From positions 471,304 to 535,303 of the forward strand of contig NZ_WUTY02000002.1 of the NCBI RefSeq assembly GCF_009828925.2: a DNA stretch of 64,000 nucleotides, read 5' to 3'. Positions within the stretch are counted from its first letter, which is position 1, and every line of letters starts with the position of its first letter. Source of the stretch: Methylicorpusculum oleiharenae (GTDB taxonomy: Bacteria > Pseudomonadota > Gammaproteobacteria > Methylococcales > Methylomonadaceae). A program made the translations under genes and the position numbers. The notes beneath the pieces are model-generated. The model worked only from the letters and a program-made list of their open reading frames with translations. It made no database searches and was not told the origin of the DNA. Shown here one piece after another: positions 54,066 through 63,923 of the stretch.

Positions 54066-54995
54066 ATGAAAATGGTCTATCCTATTAGCGACTTAGGTTG
54101 CGCCGTTTTGCGAATGTCATTCTCTGATTGGCTTGATGTACGCGAACCTGAATTCTTTGATGTTGATGAAGGCGATCTTTACGGTTTTGTTCAACAGATT
54201 CCGTCCCTGTATGCTTATTCATTCACCGTAGTCTTAGTGAAGGTCGGCACTACGCTCTTCAAATTAACCGGGAAGCGGCGGAAGGAAGCGTGGGTAACCG
54301 GCACGCTGTCCAAACCTGATTACCTAACGGCCTTGATCTTCGACATGACCGAATTAGATTTTCAGACGTTATGCACTAAAGCGAAGGCAAAGCAATTTGA
54401 GGCGCTACCGCCACATGAAGTAGTGAAAGCCGCCTACAGCGAATTGGGGCTGACCTTTGTTTCCGAGAGACTGCGTAATGGATTTATCAATGAGGCTATT
54501 CATATCGCGCTAAGGGGCCGTCAACGCTCTCTACAAGACAAACGATCAATCAGAGAGCGCGAGGACATCAACATGAAAAAGGCTATTGAATTATTTAAAA
54601 ACGAACTTCTATTAATAGATGGCTTACTCCCTAAATCGGATATTTTTACAACCGGTGTATTAGCCGGTTCTCTCATAATGCTCGGTCTGAATAAACCAAT
54701 TACTGAATTTCTGAAACGTTTGAACAATAATCAAGGGAAAACTAAAGATGGGCTAGCTGACCCAATTGAATGTTTGTTAAAGGCAATTCATCGCCACAAG
54801 ATAAGTCAGCGAACAATGCAGCCGCGAATGGCAATAGATTTGGCAAAAAAAACGGTACATGCTATTGCCATTTGGCTAGAAGGTGAGCAATCAGCTAAGT
54901 ATTGGCGAATGAGGGATTTAACTGGGCATGAGTTGATGCCTCTGATTATGGAACTGAAGCAACTAAAGATGAAGAATGCGGAAAGAGATTTATAA
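54066..54995 (+). CDS. ParB-like protein of unknown function
   Basis: 309 residues. The segment LFKLTGKRRKEAWVTGTLSKPDYLTALIFDM looks like the substrate-reading part of ParB/DGQHR-type proteins (which usually read DGHRR..AW). The C-terminal half is helical and basic (HRHKISQRTMQPRMAIDLAKKTVHAIAIWL). No clear family name. Its 3' end overlaps the next gene by 20 bases, so it is coupled to the sensing operon. Confidence 0.5.
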   Translation: MKMVYPISDLGCAVLRMSFSDWLDVREPEFFDVDEGDLYGFVQQIPSLYAYSFTVVLVKVGTTLFKLTGKRRKEAWVTGTLSKPDYLTALIFDMTELDFQTLCTKAKAKQFEALPPHEVVKAAYSELGLTFVSERLRNGFINEAIHIALRGRQRSLQDKRSIREREDINMKKAIELFKNELLLIDGLLPKSDIFTTGVLAGSLIMLGLNKPITEFLKRLNNNQGKTKDGLADPIECLLKAIHRHKISQRTMQPRMAIDLAKKTVHAIAIWLEGEQSAKYWRMRDLTGHELMPLIMELKQLKMKNAERDL

Positions 54996-55839
54996 CCTAT
55001 TGAAATCGATTATTATCCTTTTCAGTTGCTCATCATTCGCAAAAGACCCTAAGGTAGTCATTGTTTACTCGACGGAGGTTTTAGGGAATCCGACATACAC
55101 TGAGGTAATAGCAGGCATCGAGCACATCAATAGGCATGTTCAACGAATAGAGTCTACTGGCGATAACAATAATTTAAGCGCCATTCTTGATGGGTCGCAT
55201 TCAACCCGTGTTATCGCCCTTGGCAAGGGGATTGCTGAGACAATTTACAGAACTCATTATCGAGAACGAACGTTGGCAGGACTGGTATACTTTAATCGGG
55301 ACCAATACAGTGGTGTAGGTTTGGCGATTGATAATCGGGCGTTGGTTGAAGACTTAGCTAGATTATTGCCGTCAATCAAAAAATTCTTTGTTGTTCAACA
55401 ATCCAATTTTCAGACCATTGATTATGTGTCATCTAATTTAAAGTCCTCTGCCGTCATGGAAGTAAGGGAGGGGGTTGATTCGCTAGAGACCATTCGTGTC
55501 CTTGGCCGGTTACTGGATGAAGCCACGCCCTCTGATGCAATATTTATCCCTGCGAACTTACCAAAAAATATTCTGTACGAAGTAACTAAGGTCGCATGGG
55601 ATAAAAAAATCATCCTTTTATCGACCAACCTAAGTCACTTGGAGAATGGCGCTCTCATGGCCGTTTTTCCTGATTATTTTGCTTTGGGAGAGCAATTAGG
55701 CCGCTTGGTCGAAAGTTCTGGACCTGTCTACGAAAACATTAAGGTCATTAAATACGCACTGAATCGGCGGGTTGCCCAACACCTTGCCATTGAGTTCGAT
55801 CCGAGTGTGTTAGATTCATTCGCCTTTAAAATCAAATGA
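54976..55839 (+). CDS. ABC-type periplasmic substrate-binding protein (TrpX-like)
   Basis: 287 residues. Short N-terminal signal (LLKSIIILFSCSSFA), then two Rossmann-like lobes typical of the ABC_sub_bind family: VVIVYSTEVLGNPTYTEVIAGI, STRVIALGKGIAETIYRTHY, LLPSIKKFFVVQQSNFQ, DAIFIPANLPKNILYEVTKVAWDKKIILLSTN. No permease or ATPase gene is adjacent. It overlaps the histidine kinase start by 4 bases, which points to a sensing role rather than transport. Confidence 0.8.
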   Translation: MRKEIYNLLKSIIILFSCSSFAKDPKVVIVYSTEVLGNPTYTEVIAGIEHINRHVQRIESTGDNNNLSAILDGSHSTRVIALGKGIAETIYRTHYRERTLAGLVYFNRDQYSGVGLAIDNRALVEDLARLLPSIKKFFVVQQSNFQTIDYVSSNLKSSAVMEVREGVDSLETIRVLGRLLDEATPSDAIFIPANLPKNILYEVTKVAWDKKIILLSTNLSHLENGALMAVFPDYFALGEQLGRLVESSGPVYENIKVIKYALNRRVAQHLAIEFDPSVLDSFAFKIK

Positions 55840-57290
55840 GCCTGCTCGACCGCTACAACATACAACAGCGGTTCAATCTATTGATTTTCATTTCCATTTT
55901 CCTGGCGTCATGCTTCTTGATCGGATTCATGAACAAGTTGATTTCCAATTACATCAACGACTACACAAGCCATTACTGGCGAGAACATACCGCAACATTT
56001 GCTGATTCAGCCATATACTCTGTAATCTTAGGCTCAACATCACAGTCTGAATCCGTAACCCATAGCTTTGCGTCTGACAAGAACGTATTGGGCGCAACGA
56101 TTTACGATAATCAGGGAGAGATTTTAGCTTCTTATGGCACCCGGTCTGTATGCGAACTAAATCCGGCTTTTCGCACTGAAGAACCCAGTGATGCGGATAA
56201 CCGAGACTCCTGGTGCTTCTATTCGCCTATCTACCAAGAAAGCTACTTAGGGTACGTTGAATTAGTCATATCGAAAGCTGAATATGACTTAGTCATGAAG
56301 AAGCTTTTACTAGGCTCAATATTGATTATTCTCGTTTTCTCGTTATTTTTTATAGTCATTGTCAGGCGGTTGTCACGACTATTTACTTCGACTTTGATGG
56401 AAATGGCAAGGGTCCTCAATAAGGTAAGCGTAGGAGAGCGAGGAAATCGAGTTCATTTTTCGGGGTCATCCGAAATCAATAACATGAGAATTACGCTAAA
56501 TGAAATGTTGGCTAATATCGAAACTACAGAAGCAGAGCTAGAGAAAAGCGTCGAAGAGCGGACGAGTGCATTAAAAATAGCGCTGGAAAGCAGCGAAACC
56601 GCCAACGTGTATAAGGCGCAAATTATGTCTATGGTGTCCCACGAAATGAAGACGCCTTTACACGCCATAGGGGGATATTTACAACTATTGGCTGAGCGTT
56701 TACCGGATGATCCTGCCTTCACAGATAATCGAGCGTTACATGCAAAGGCATTGGTTCGCGTTAATGACTTGAATAATTTAATCGACAATATTCTGTTACA
56801 TGCCAAGCTAGAGGCTGACCGTTATGAAGTGGCACTGACTTCTATTGCAATTGCCCCTCTGATAAATGCGTGCGCAGAGAATGTTACCCCTTTGCTTAAC
56901 CGCAATCGAAATCAGCTACAGCTCATTGGCTCTGATGCCCTGTTTGTATCGGATAGCGAGGTTTTGCGGCATATTTTGAATAACTTATTGAGCAACGCGT
57001 GCAAGTTCACCACAGATGGTGTCATTACGCTGACATGGCGACTTAGCCAAGCTTTTTTAATTATTGAGGTTGCTGACACCGGCTGTGGAATACCCGCTGA
57101 GTTTTGCGATCAAATTTTTGATCCATGGTGGCAGGTAGACATGAGTCTAAGCCGGCGCTATGGTGGGCATGGCCTTGGGTTGGCAATAACAAAACAGTTC
57201 GTGCAACGTTTAAACGGCGACATTTCTGTTGAGCCAAACCTCGTCTGCGGCTCTGTTTTCACAATCAGGATACCGAACTCCAAATCCTAG
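55836..57290 (+). CDS. Sensor histidine kinase
   Basis: 484 residues. Two transmembrane helices (~16-37 and ~155-178) flank a periplasmic sensor of ~120 residues. Then a HAMP segment, a coiled coil, HisKA with phospho-acceptor His269 (SHEMKTPLHAI) and an ATPase domain (N box NNLLSNACKF, DTGCGIP, GGHGLGLAI). The sensor resembles no PAS or Cache domain I recognise and probably docks the substrate-binding protein encoded just upstream. The 3' end overlaps that of the convergent regulator gene by 26 bases. Confidence 0.93.
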   Translation: MSLLDRYNIQQRFNLLIFISIFLASCFLIGFMNKLISNYINDYTSHYWREHTATFADSAIYSVILGSTSQSESVTHSFASDKNVLGATIYDNQGEILASYGTRSVCELNPAFRTEEPSDADNRDSWCFYSPIYQESYLGYVELVISKAEYDLVMKKLLLGSILIILVFSLFFIVIVRRLSRLFTSTLMEMARVLNKVSVGERGNRVHFSGSSEINNMRITLNEMLANIETTEAELEKSVEERTSALKIALESSETANVYKAQIMSMVSHEMKTPLHAIGGYLQLLAERLPDDPAFTDNRALHAKALVRVNDLNNLIDNILLHAKLEADRYEVALTSIAIAPLINACAENVTPLLNRNRNQLQLIGSDALFVSDSEVLRHILNNLLSNACKFTTDGVITLTWRLSQAFLIIEVADTGCGIPAEFCDQIFDPWWQVDMSLSRRYGGHGLGLAITKQFVQRLNGDISVEPNLVCGSVFTIRIPNSKS

Positions 57291-58281
57291 CTTGTTCGTC
57301 TTCGGATAAGCTCTGCGGTAAGATTATTTTAATTGCATCAATAATACGTCTTGCTTTTTCTATGTTGCTACCCTTTAGCTCTCGTTCCAATTCACAGACT
57401 AAATTGCTCAATTTTTTCTGTTTCTGGTCGTGATAGTAGTCCTGATAAATGAGTTTTGCTTTATTTAATTGGCTACCGCATTGCGCTCTTAATTCCATCA
57501 ATGTATACGGTTTTGGCAAATATTGACTGGCTCCGTTCAGGATAAAGTCTTTGTTATATTCTGGCTTATCAAAGGCCGTCATTACTATAACTGGCTGGTT
57601 CTTATCTAAATCCATTATTTCCGATAGCACTGCATCGCCTTTGCGCCCCGGAAGCATGTAGTCAAGCAAGATAAGATCGTGACGTTTCTTTTTCCATAAT
57701 GCTACACCTTGTTCGCCGTCTGGAACTGTATCAATCTCATAGTCGCATTTTAAGGCCTCAAATACTATTTCCGAGGCGTCTTCATCGTCCTCGATGACTA
57801 GAACGCTGGCCTTGACCTGTCCTCGCCGCCCGCGAACATATCCGGCGCTATGGGCCATCTGAAGATTTTCTATCAAGTCAGCAATTGAAGTGACGTGGAA
57901 GTGATGTTCTTTGGCGAGAATAAGCGGTACTTCGGTGTCACAAGTTTCGCTTATCAAGTAAATTGGCACCGCATGCCTAATCAATTTCTTCGAATTTACC
58001 AGTTTAGATAACTGCCATATATCAGTGCCATCGAACGAATAATCTGTGACAATGAAATCATATTCATCGCTCTTTAAGGCCTCAATGAAATCATCGATTG
58101 TCTCTATGACTGATGTACTTGCGCTTGCTACACCCAGGAATTGTTTGGTGATCGCATTGCTGATTTCATAGTCACTTGAGGCAACAATCACTTTCATTAT
58201 AAATGTCTTCGCTAAAGGTTTTAATTGTCCACCATGATGACCTGTATCTATAGTCAACTGTGGAGGGCTTGATTTCGACAT
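57265..58281 (-). CDS. Response regulator with two receiver domains
   Basis: 338 residues. A first receiver-like domain (MKVIVASSDYEISNA .. DFIVTDYSFDG) and a second, canonical one (VLVIEDDEDASEI, DLILLDYMLPGRKGD, IVMTAFDKPEY, YLPKPYTLMEL). The C-terminal helical tail has no DNA-binding domain, so output may be by protein contact. The M29 start (58197) begins exactly at the receiver fold and may be the real one. Starts 4 bases after the P450 stop. Confidence 0.88.
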   Translation of the reverse strand: MSKSSPPQLTIDTGHHGGQLKPLAKTFIMKVIVASSDYEISNAITKQFLGVASASTSVIETIDDFIEALKSDEYDFIVTDYSFDGTDIWQLSKLVNSKKLIRHAVPIYLISETCDTEVPLILAKEHHFHVTSIADLIENLQMAHSAGYVRGRRGQVKASVLVIEDDEDASEIVFEALKCDYEIDTVPDGEQGVALWKKKRHDLILLDYMLPGRKGDAVLSEIMDLDKNQPVIVMTAFDKPEYNKDFILNGASQYLPKPYTLMELRAQCGSQLNKAKLIYQDYYHDQKQKKLSNLVCELERELKGSNIEKARRIIDAIKIILPQSLSEDEQARIWSSVS

Positions 58282-58285
58282 GTAC

Positions 58286-59593
58286 TTACATGGTCTGATT
58301 AGTTGGTGTAATTGAAACGATTACATCCCTCTCAGGCTTATACGTAATACTAACGGTTGGTTTAATGTCTTCGTTGACGAGAATTGTGAATTCTCGTAAC
58401 ACGGTGACAATAATCACCATCATTTCCAACTCGGCAAAATGCCGGCCAACACAATTATGCACGCCACCACCGAACGGCAGAAACGTGTATTTATGGCGCG
58501 GAGTAACGCCACTGTTTAAAAAGTGTTCTGGGTGAAATTCGTTTGGCCGCTCCCACCACCTACCATCACGATTGGTCGAATACAGGCTCATTATTACTGA
58601 CGTACCTTGTGGAACCGTTTTTCCTCCTACAGTAATCGTCTCTGCTGTATCTCTACTAAGGGCGATAGCCTGCGGATATAAGCGTAATGTCTCATAAAGC
58701 GCCGCCTTGGTGTAGATCAACTGTTCTATAGTGTCTGGCGTCAACTTGTCATCCTTGAGGCCCTGAATTTCACTGGTGATCCGATTATGGACCGCCTCAT
58801 GCTTACCTATGAGGTAAAAGAACCATATTAACGTATTAACAGTCGTGTCTTGTCCAGCCAGGAACAACGTAACCGCTTCATCCCTTAATAACGCTCTCGA
58901 CATATGCGAGCCGTTTCTATCCCTGCCTTTCATCATTAGCGAAATTAAATCATGGCCTGTCGGTTCGATGCCATCGATTTTGGCATCAACATAGGCCACG
59001 AATTGATTGATGGCTTTCTCCATCCGCCTGTTTTGGAGAAAAAAAAGCTGTTTTAATATTCCCTTACCTAGCGTCTCTGTTAGCAAATGCGGAAATAACC
59101 CTTTTACAATGGTATCAATCGCAGACATCAATAATTCTTCACTATTAGCTGATTTTGTCTGGCCGAACATTACTTGAATCAGAATGCTTTGAATGATTGC
59201 TTTTAATTCTTCCGATATGTTTACTTTAGTGATGCCATCGTTTTTAAGCCGCATTGCCGCTTTGTCGGCTTCTTTAAGCATAATGCCGTGCCACTCGGCG
59301 ATTGCTTGCTTTGTAAACAGTGGCTGCATTAATCGCCGCTGGTTTGTCCATGTAGCGCCCTTGCTGTTAAAAAGCCCATCGCCGAACATTGGTTTTTTGG
59401 CTTCATAAAGCGAGTCTCTATTCAGTAGCCCCCGCGCTTCTTGATTGAATATTTCCTCGTAATGTTCAGGATTTGATGTAAACAAAAGCCTCTTATTAAA
59501 AAATTTGGTTTGCACAAAGTCGCCATATTTTTTGTGTATAGCGGTTAATGCACCTGCCGGATTTGTAATGAGTCTAACGAGATAAATAAGCAT
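58286..59593 (-). CDS. Cytochrome P450
   Basis: 435 residues. Oxygen-binding helix AGQDTT, ExxR in ETLRLYP, and heme loop FGGGVHNCVGRHFA with the axial Cys381. No membrane anchor beyond a short hydrophobic N terminus. Soluble bacterial P450 of a CYP class I cannot assign; redox partners are not encoded nearby. It starts 2 bases after the TonB receptor stop and precedes the response regulator, so the three form one transcript. Confidence 0.92.
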   Translation of the reverse strand: MLIYLVRLITNPAGALTAIHKKYGDFVQTKFFNKRLLFTSNPEHYEEIFNQEARGLLNRDSLYEAKKPMFGDGLFNSKGATWTNQRRLMQPLFTKQAIAEWHGIMLKEADKAAMRLKNDGITKVNISEELKAIIQSILIQVMFGQTKSANSEELLMSAIDTIVKGLFPHLLTETLGKGILKQLFFLQNRRMEKAINQFVAYVDAKIDGIEPTGHDLISLMMKGRDRNGSHMSRALLRDEAVTLFLAGQDTTVNTLIWFFYLIGKHEAVHNRITSEIQGLKDDKLTPDTIEQLIYTKAALYETLRLYPQAIALSRDTAETITVGGKTVPQGTSVIMSLYSTNRDGRWWERPNEFHPEHFLNSGVTPRHKYTFLPFGGGVHNCVGRHFAELEMMVIIVTVLREFTILVNEDIKPTVSITYKPERDVIVSITPTNQTM

Positions 59594-59595
59594 GA

Positions 59596-61643
59596 CTAGA
59601 ATGTCGCTTTGACTTGTCCCAAGACGGTACGCCCAAGAATGGATTCATCGCCCGAAAATAAAATAGGATTTAACGTTGGCTCTTTTAGAGTTGCATTAAA
59701 AATATTGTTGATTCTAAATGTGAATTCGATTGGTTTCGCTATCTTTGTCGATAGTGTTAGCCCCGCCGTAAAATAGTCGGATAAATTACTACGCGGATCA
59801 TCGGACGGCCGTTTTCGTTCCCCAATCCAATTTAGCTGAGTCCCAATCGCCCAATTGTCGGTAATATCCCAGTGTATTAAGCCTTTTACCATGTGTTCTG
59901 GCATCAGGCCTGTATAGGGAGTGGATGGCAACCCATGATAACTGTAGCTAACAGCGAAATCCGCAGCGCTATTTAATGCGTACTTTGCTTCTGTTTCGAA
60001 GCCAATCCCATCAATTGGGTCGCTGTTACGAAAACCAACAGGGGTTACACTTGAGGAATGAGTGGAGGTGATTAAATTATCTTGTTTAAACCAATAAACA
60101 TTGGCAGACGTCAATAAATCAGACGACCATTTTTTTTCTATCTGGAATTCAACCGTATTTACAGTCTCCGCTTTAATTGTAGTGCCCGGAGTCAGCGGTA
60201 GATTCTTCTCAAGAAACGACGGTGGGCGAAATGCCCTGCTGTATAACAACTTGGTTGTCAAATTCAAATCGACGTTCCACACCAGCGCAATACGCGGACT
60301 ATACCCGGGTGATACGTCTGAGTAATAGTCGTAGCGAAAGCCAGTAGTAAGATACCAATCTGTTGAGAATTCCACTCATCCTGTATTAGCGCATAGTAGT
60401 TTGTTCGCTCTTTCGATGCTAACAATGGATCTCTTCCAAATGCCGATACTTCCGTTAATGGAATTTGCTGCACAAAAGTTGGAGTAATGATGTAATTGAT
60501 TTTATTAGTTCCATCATTCCAATTATAAATAAGTCCTGTACCGCCTGTGATCGTGTGTTTTTTGATGCCAACGTAATTGATTTGTGTGGTGAGTCCTGTT
60601 GTACCCTGGAAACCAGACACACTATTTCTTGCGCCTGATGGCAATAATCCGCCGAATGTCCCGGCCGGCAACAAATTAGTAACGGTACTTGGATTTTGCC
60701 CCAGGAAATAAAACGTCGTTTTATTTGTTACTGTATCGGTAATTTCATTATTTAGGGATAGGTCAAGATTGTAGATATCATTATTTGTGCCGCCCGTATC
60801 ATCAAGGGCATACGCGGCTCCAATACCCGTTTCTACATGTCTAAATCCTTGATAACCCGCACGAAGCCGGATCATGTCTTTGTAGGCCACGTCTAGCCGC
60901 GCATCAATGTCTCCCCGACCATTATTTGTGAATCCTGGTGCATTGGAGACATTGGTTCCAAACTGGTTATCTAGAACTGTCTGTGCGTCTTGGTTGACTC
61001 GTCCTTCATAACCATTTGTACTACCCCCTTGTATGGCTAGGCTATATTCTATGTCGCCCGATTCGTCACCGTATTCAGCCCATCCTTCATAGGTATCTTG
61101 ATTGCCAAAAAACCCACCTGCATCGCCACCTTTGAGCTCTTTACCGGTTTTCAGAATAATGTTGATAACTCCGGTCGTAGCGTCACCACCATAGAGCATT
61201 GAACCCGGTCCTCTAATCACTTCTATGTGTGAAATATTCTTAACCGGCAGATTCCATTCGTATGGTTTACCTCCAAATAATGTATTCCGAACAGGTACGC
61301 CATTAATTAAAATCAATACTTGCGCGTTTGTCTCAGAATATACCCCTCGAAAACCAATTACATTAACGCCATTCCTGGCGTTGCTTACATGTACACCCGG
61401 TAAATATTCGAGAACATCCGTTAAGCGTCTAGCACCGATTCTCTCAATATCTTTGGCCGTCATAACCGACGTAACACTGGGACTTAGGCTTTGCGGCAAA
61501 GGGCGCCCTGATGCAATTGATTGCATTTGATCAGAACCATGAATCAACATGAGGTCATCTTCAGTTTCGGCAAATACGTTTCGTGTCAGACCAAAACATA
61601 TCAACAGGTATTTTGCTTTTTGGGATCCAGTCATAGTAACCAA
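59596..61643 (-). pseudogene. TonB-dependent outer-membrane receptor with a one-base deletion
   Basis: The 5' part (61643-60264) carries a signal, a plug domain (LTDVLEYLPGVHVSNARNG, IEVIRGPGSMLYGGDATTGVINI) and the first barrel half, up to ALIQDEW. The 3' part (to 59596) continues the barrel (EFSTDWYLTTGFRYDYYSD) and ends LGQVKATF with the terminal Phe needed for assembly. One G is missing at 60372-60373 (TGGAATTC for TGGGAATTC); otherwise the gene is complete at ~682 residues. A sequencing error would restore a functional receptor. It begins the operon with the P450 and response regulator. Confidence 0.85.
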
Positions 61644-62461
61644 TGGTTAAAGGTTATTCCATTTTATCTATTACGATATTTAATTCTTGCCCCATTGGAT
61701 CTGTTGCTTCTTCAGATGGTGCGAATAGGATTCTTATGGGTATTGCTATGTCTTTGTAAGTAACTCTAAGGTATCGAACAGAGTATCTAACGTGACTATT
61801 CACGTGCTTTTTTTGCAATAAGAAACGAACAAAAATGCCCCGTCCTTACACACCAGTCCCGTTACTACTCGATACTTTTTGCTCTTATCCTGAATAATAT
61901 TAATTTCTTTCACGGCTTTAGTTTTAAAAAACTCAACAAGCTCGGCTTCTTCTATAGTGTATATATTGATTACGTTATGCCAGTAACAGTGAAATGTAAT
62001 TAAACACCGTTAAACTCAATAATTTTATACAATATAACAGGCGGATTCAACTCCGAAGTGCACTCACCAACACCAGGATATGAAGAAGATTAGCAGCTAT
62101 AGTTTCAAGCCTTTTCAATCCGACCAAAGGCGAGAAATGACTTGAGAAACTACAACCAGCTAACCCAAAAACAAAAATACCAGATCGAGATATTAAAGAA
62201 CCAAAAAGACATGGCGGAATTACTTCAGGTCTCACCCAGTCCGTTACCTGCTTCATTTTGGTTATTCGGTTATGTAATGGTAGGTCTACTAAGTTGGAAA
62301 CGAGTCGGGCGCATAATAGGTTGACAGGATAAATCTTCGCTCTAAGCAATTAGCCATGATTAAACACTCGTGGTGTTTTGCAGTCAGGTAGGGTGATGGC
62401 ATGCTTCTTCCTGTTAATGAGTCGGTGCATTTTGACACCGTTTAGGGGCGAGGAGGAGTGC
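61644..62461. other. Gene-poor stretch with an IS30-type remnant
   Basis: The receptor promoter must lie at ~61650-61800. At 62142-62230 the plus strand reads MRNYNQLTQKQKYQIEILKN, the N terminus of IS30-family transposases (here with a TTG start), then it breaks off. The rest contains no supported ORF. Confidence 0.6.
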
Positions 62462-62943
62462 ATGTCATCACCCTATTCCAACGTGGATTCACAAGCTCAA
62501 AGTCTCGGGAGCATGCAAATGGACGATAATTACCGTTTAATACGCTTTGTCGAAGCCCAAGCTTCTGTTTATGAGCACGTGTGCTCGGAACTGCGCCGGG
62601 GCCATAAAACCAGCCACTGGATGTGGTTCATTTTTCCGCAAATAAAAGGCCTTGGCACAGCGCTGTAGCGAAAGAATTTGCTATTTCATCTCGCAAAGAA
62701 GCTGAAGCGTATCTGCAGCATCCGCTACTGGGCCCAAGGCTTCACGAATGCACTCGACTGGTTAACGCCCTTGAAGGCCGTTCAATCAGCCAGATTTTCG
62801 GTTATCCGGATGATCTGAAGTTTTTATCCTGCATGACACTCTTTGTCCACGCCACGACTGATAACCAAGACTTTGCTACGGCTATTCAAAAGTATTTTGC
62901 AGGCCATGAGGATCCGTTAACGATTGAGCGGCTGGAGGGGTAA
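62462..62943 (+). pseudogene. DUF1810-family gene with a one-base deletion
   Basis: Starts at ATG 62462 behind a GAGGAGG ribosome-binding site. The first part (FVEAQASVYEHVCSELRRGHKTSHWMWFIFPQIKGLG) is in one frame and the second (HSAVAKEFAISSRKEAEAYLQHPLLGPRLHECTRLV .. IFGYPDDLKF) in the next. One base is missing at 62654-62655. Both halves carry family motifs. The function of DUF1810 proteins is not established. Confidence 0.82.
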
Positions 62944-63138
62944 ATTGGGTTGCCTAGTGTTCGCATAAACCAGGACTGGTTTCATAGGGCACGGAAGTGA
63001 TTGGCTTAAGTGGGCGCAGGAAATCTGCCCGGCCAACAGCTTGTGTTGTTAACCCTAATTTTTAACGCTAATTTAGCTCAATGGTACTGTGATTGTACGT
63101 ACCTTACGTGCTATAGTGTCTAAAAGGAGAAAATCTTA

Positions 63139-63923
63139 TGATTTCGAATAAACGTACAGATCGCATTGACCTTAGGAATTCATCCTAAATCTAAAGAAGC
63201 GCTTCAAGCTGCCGCATCACTTCGGCATAAATCAGTCAGCGAATTCATTCTGGAAAGCGCCTTGGATGCTGCCGATGAAGTCCTGGCGGATCGCCGGTAC
63301 TTTAGCCTACTACCGAACAGTGGGAGGCTTTTCAAGCCGCGTTGGTGCTCCACCGAAGTCCTTACCCAGACTGGAACGATTAATGCGCGAGCCAGGTTTT
63401 TTCGATTGAACCGGAAACACCCGGAAAAACCCCAGATTGTTAAGCTCCATCAGACCCACGGTGTCGAGGCTTTTGATTGCGGCCAGGACAGTTTAAATCA
63501 GTATTTAAAGCGATACGCGTTAATGAGTCAGCGCGGCGATGGTGCCCAAACTTATGTGGCGTATGCGGGGATAAGATCATTGGTTATTACACCCTGGTTG
63601 TCGGGGAAGTCGCTTATGACGATGCTCCGCAACGGTTAGTCAAAGGGCTTTCACGTCACGGAGTGCCGGTCATGTTATTGGCTCGTCTTGCTACAGATCT
63701 TGCCTGGCAAGGGCAAGGCGTCGCGCTGGTTTATTAAGAGATGCAATGCAACGTACCCTTCAGGCGGCTGATATCGCCGGTATCAGGGCATTTTCTGGTT
63801 CACGCCAAAGATACTAAAGCCAAGGCATTTTATGAGCATTTCAACTTTTCGCCATCACCCACCGACCCTTATCATTTGTTTTTATTAGTTAAAGACATCA
63901 GAAAAACCATGGGGAATAGTTAA
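63139..63923 (+). pseudogene. Decayed DUF1778/GNAT (TacAT-like) toxin-antitoxin pair
   Basis: The antitoxin starts MISNKRTDRIDLR, shifts by one base near 63171, continues HPKSKEALQAAASLRHKSVSEFILESAL, and shifts again around 63300 (TEQWEAFQAALVLHRSPYPDWND). The toxin (from ~63387) reads MREPGFFRLNRK ... HQTHGVEAFDCGQDSLNQYL, with further shifts near 63565, 63730 and 63790, ending FYEHFNFSPSPTDPYHLFLL. GNAT toxins of this class acetylate aminoacyl-tRNA. With at least five indels neither gene can work. Confidence 0.82.
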
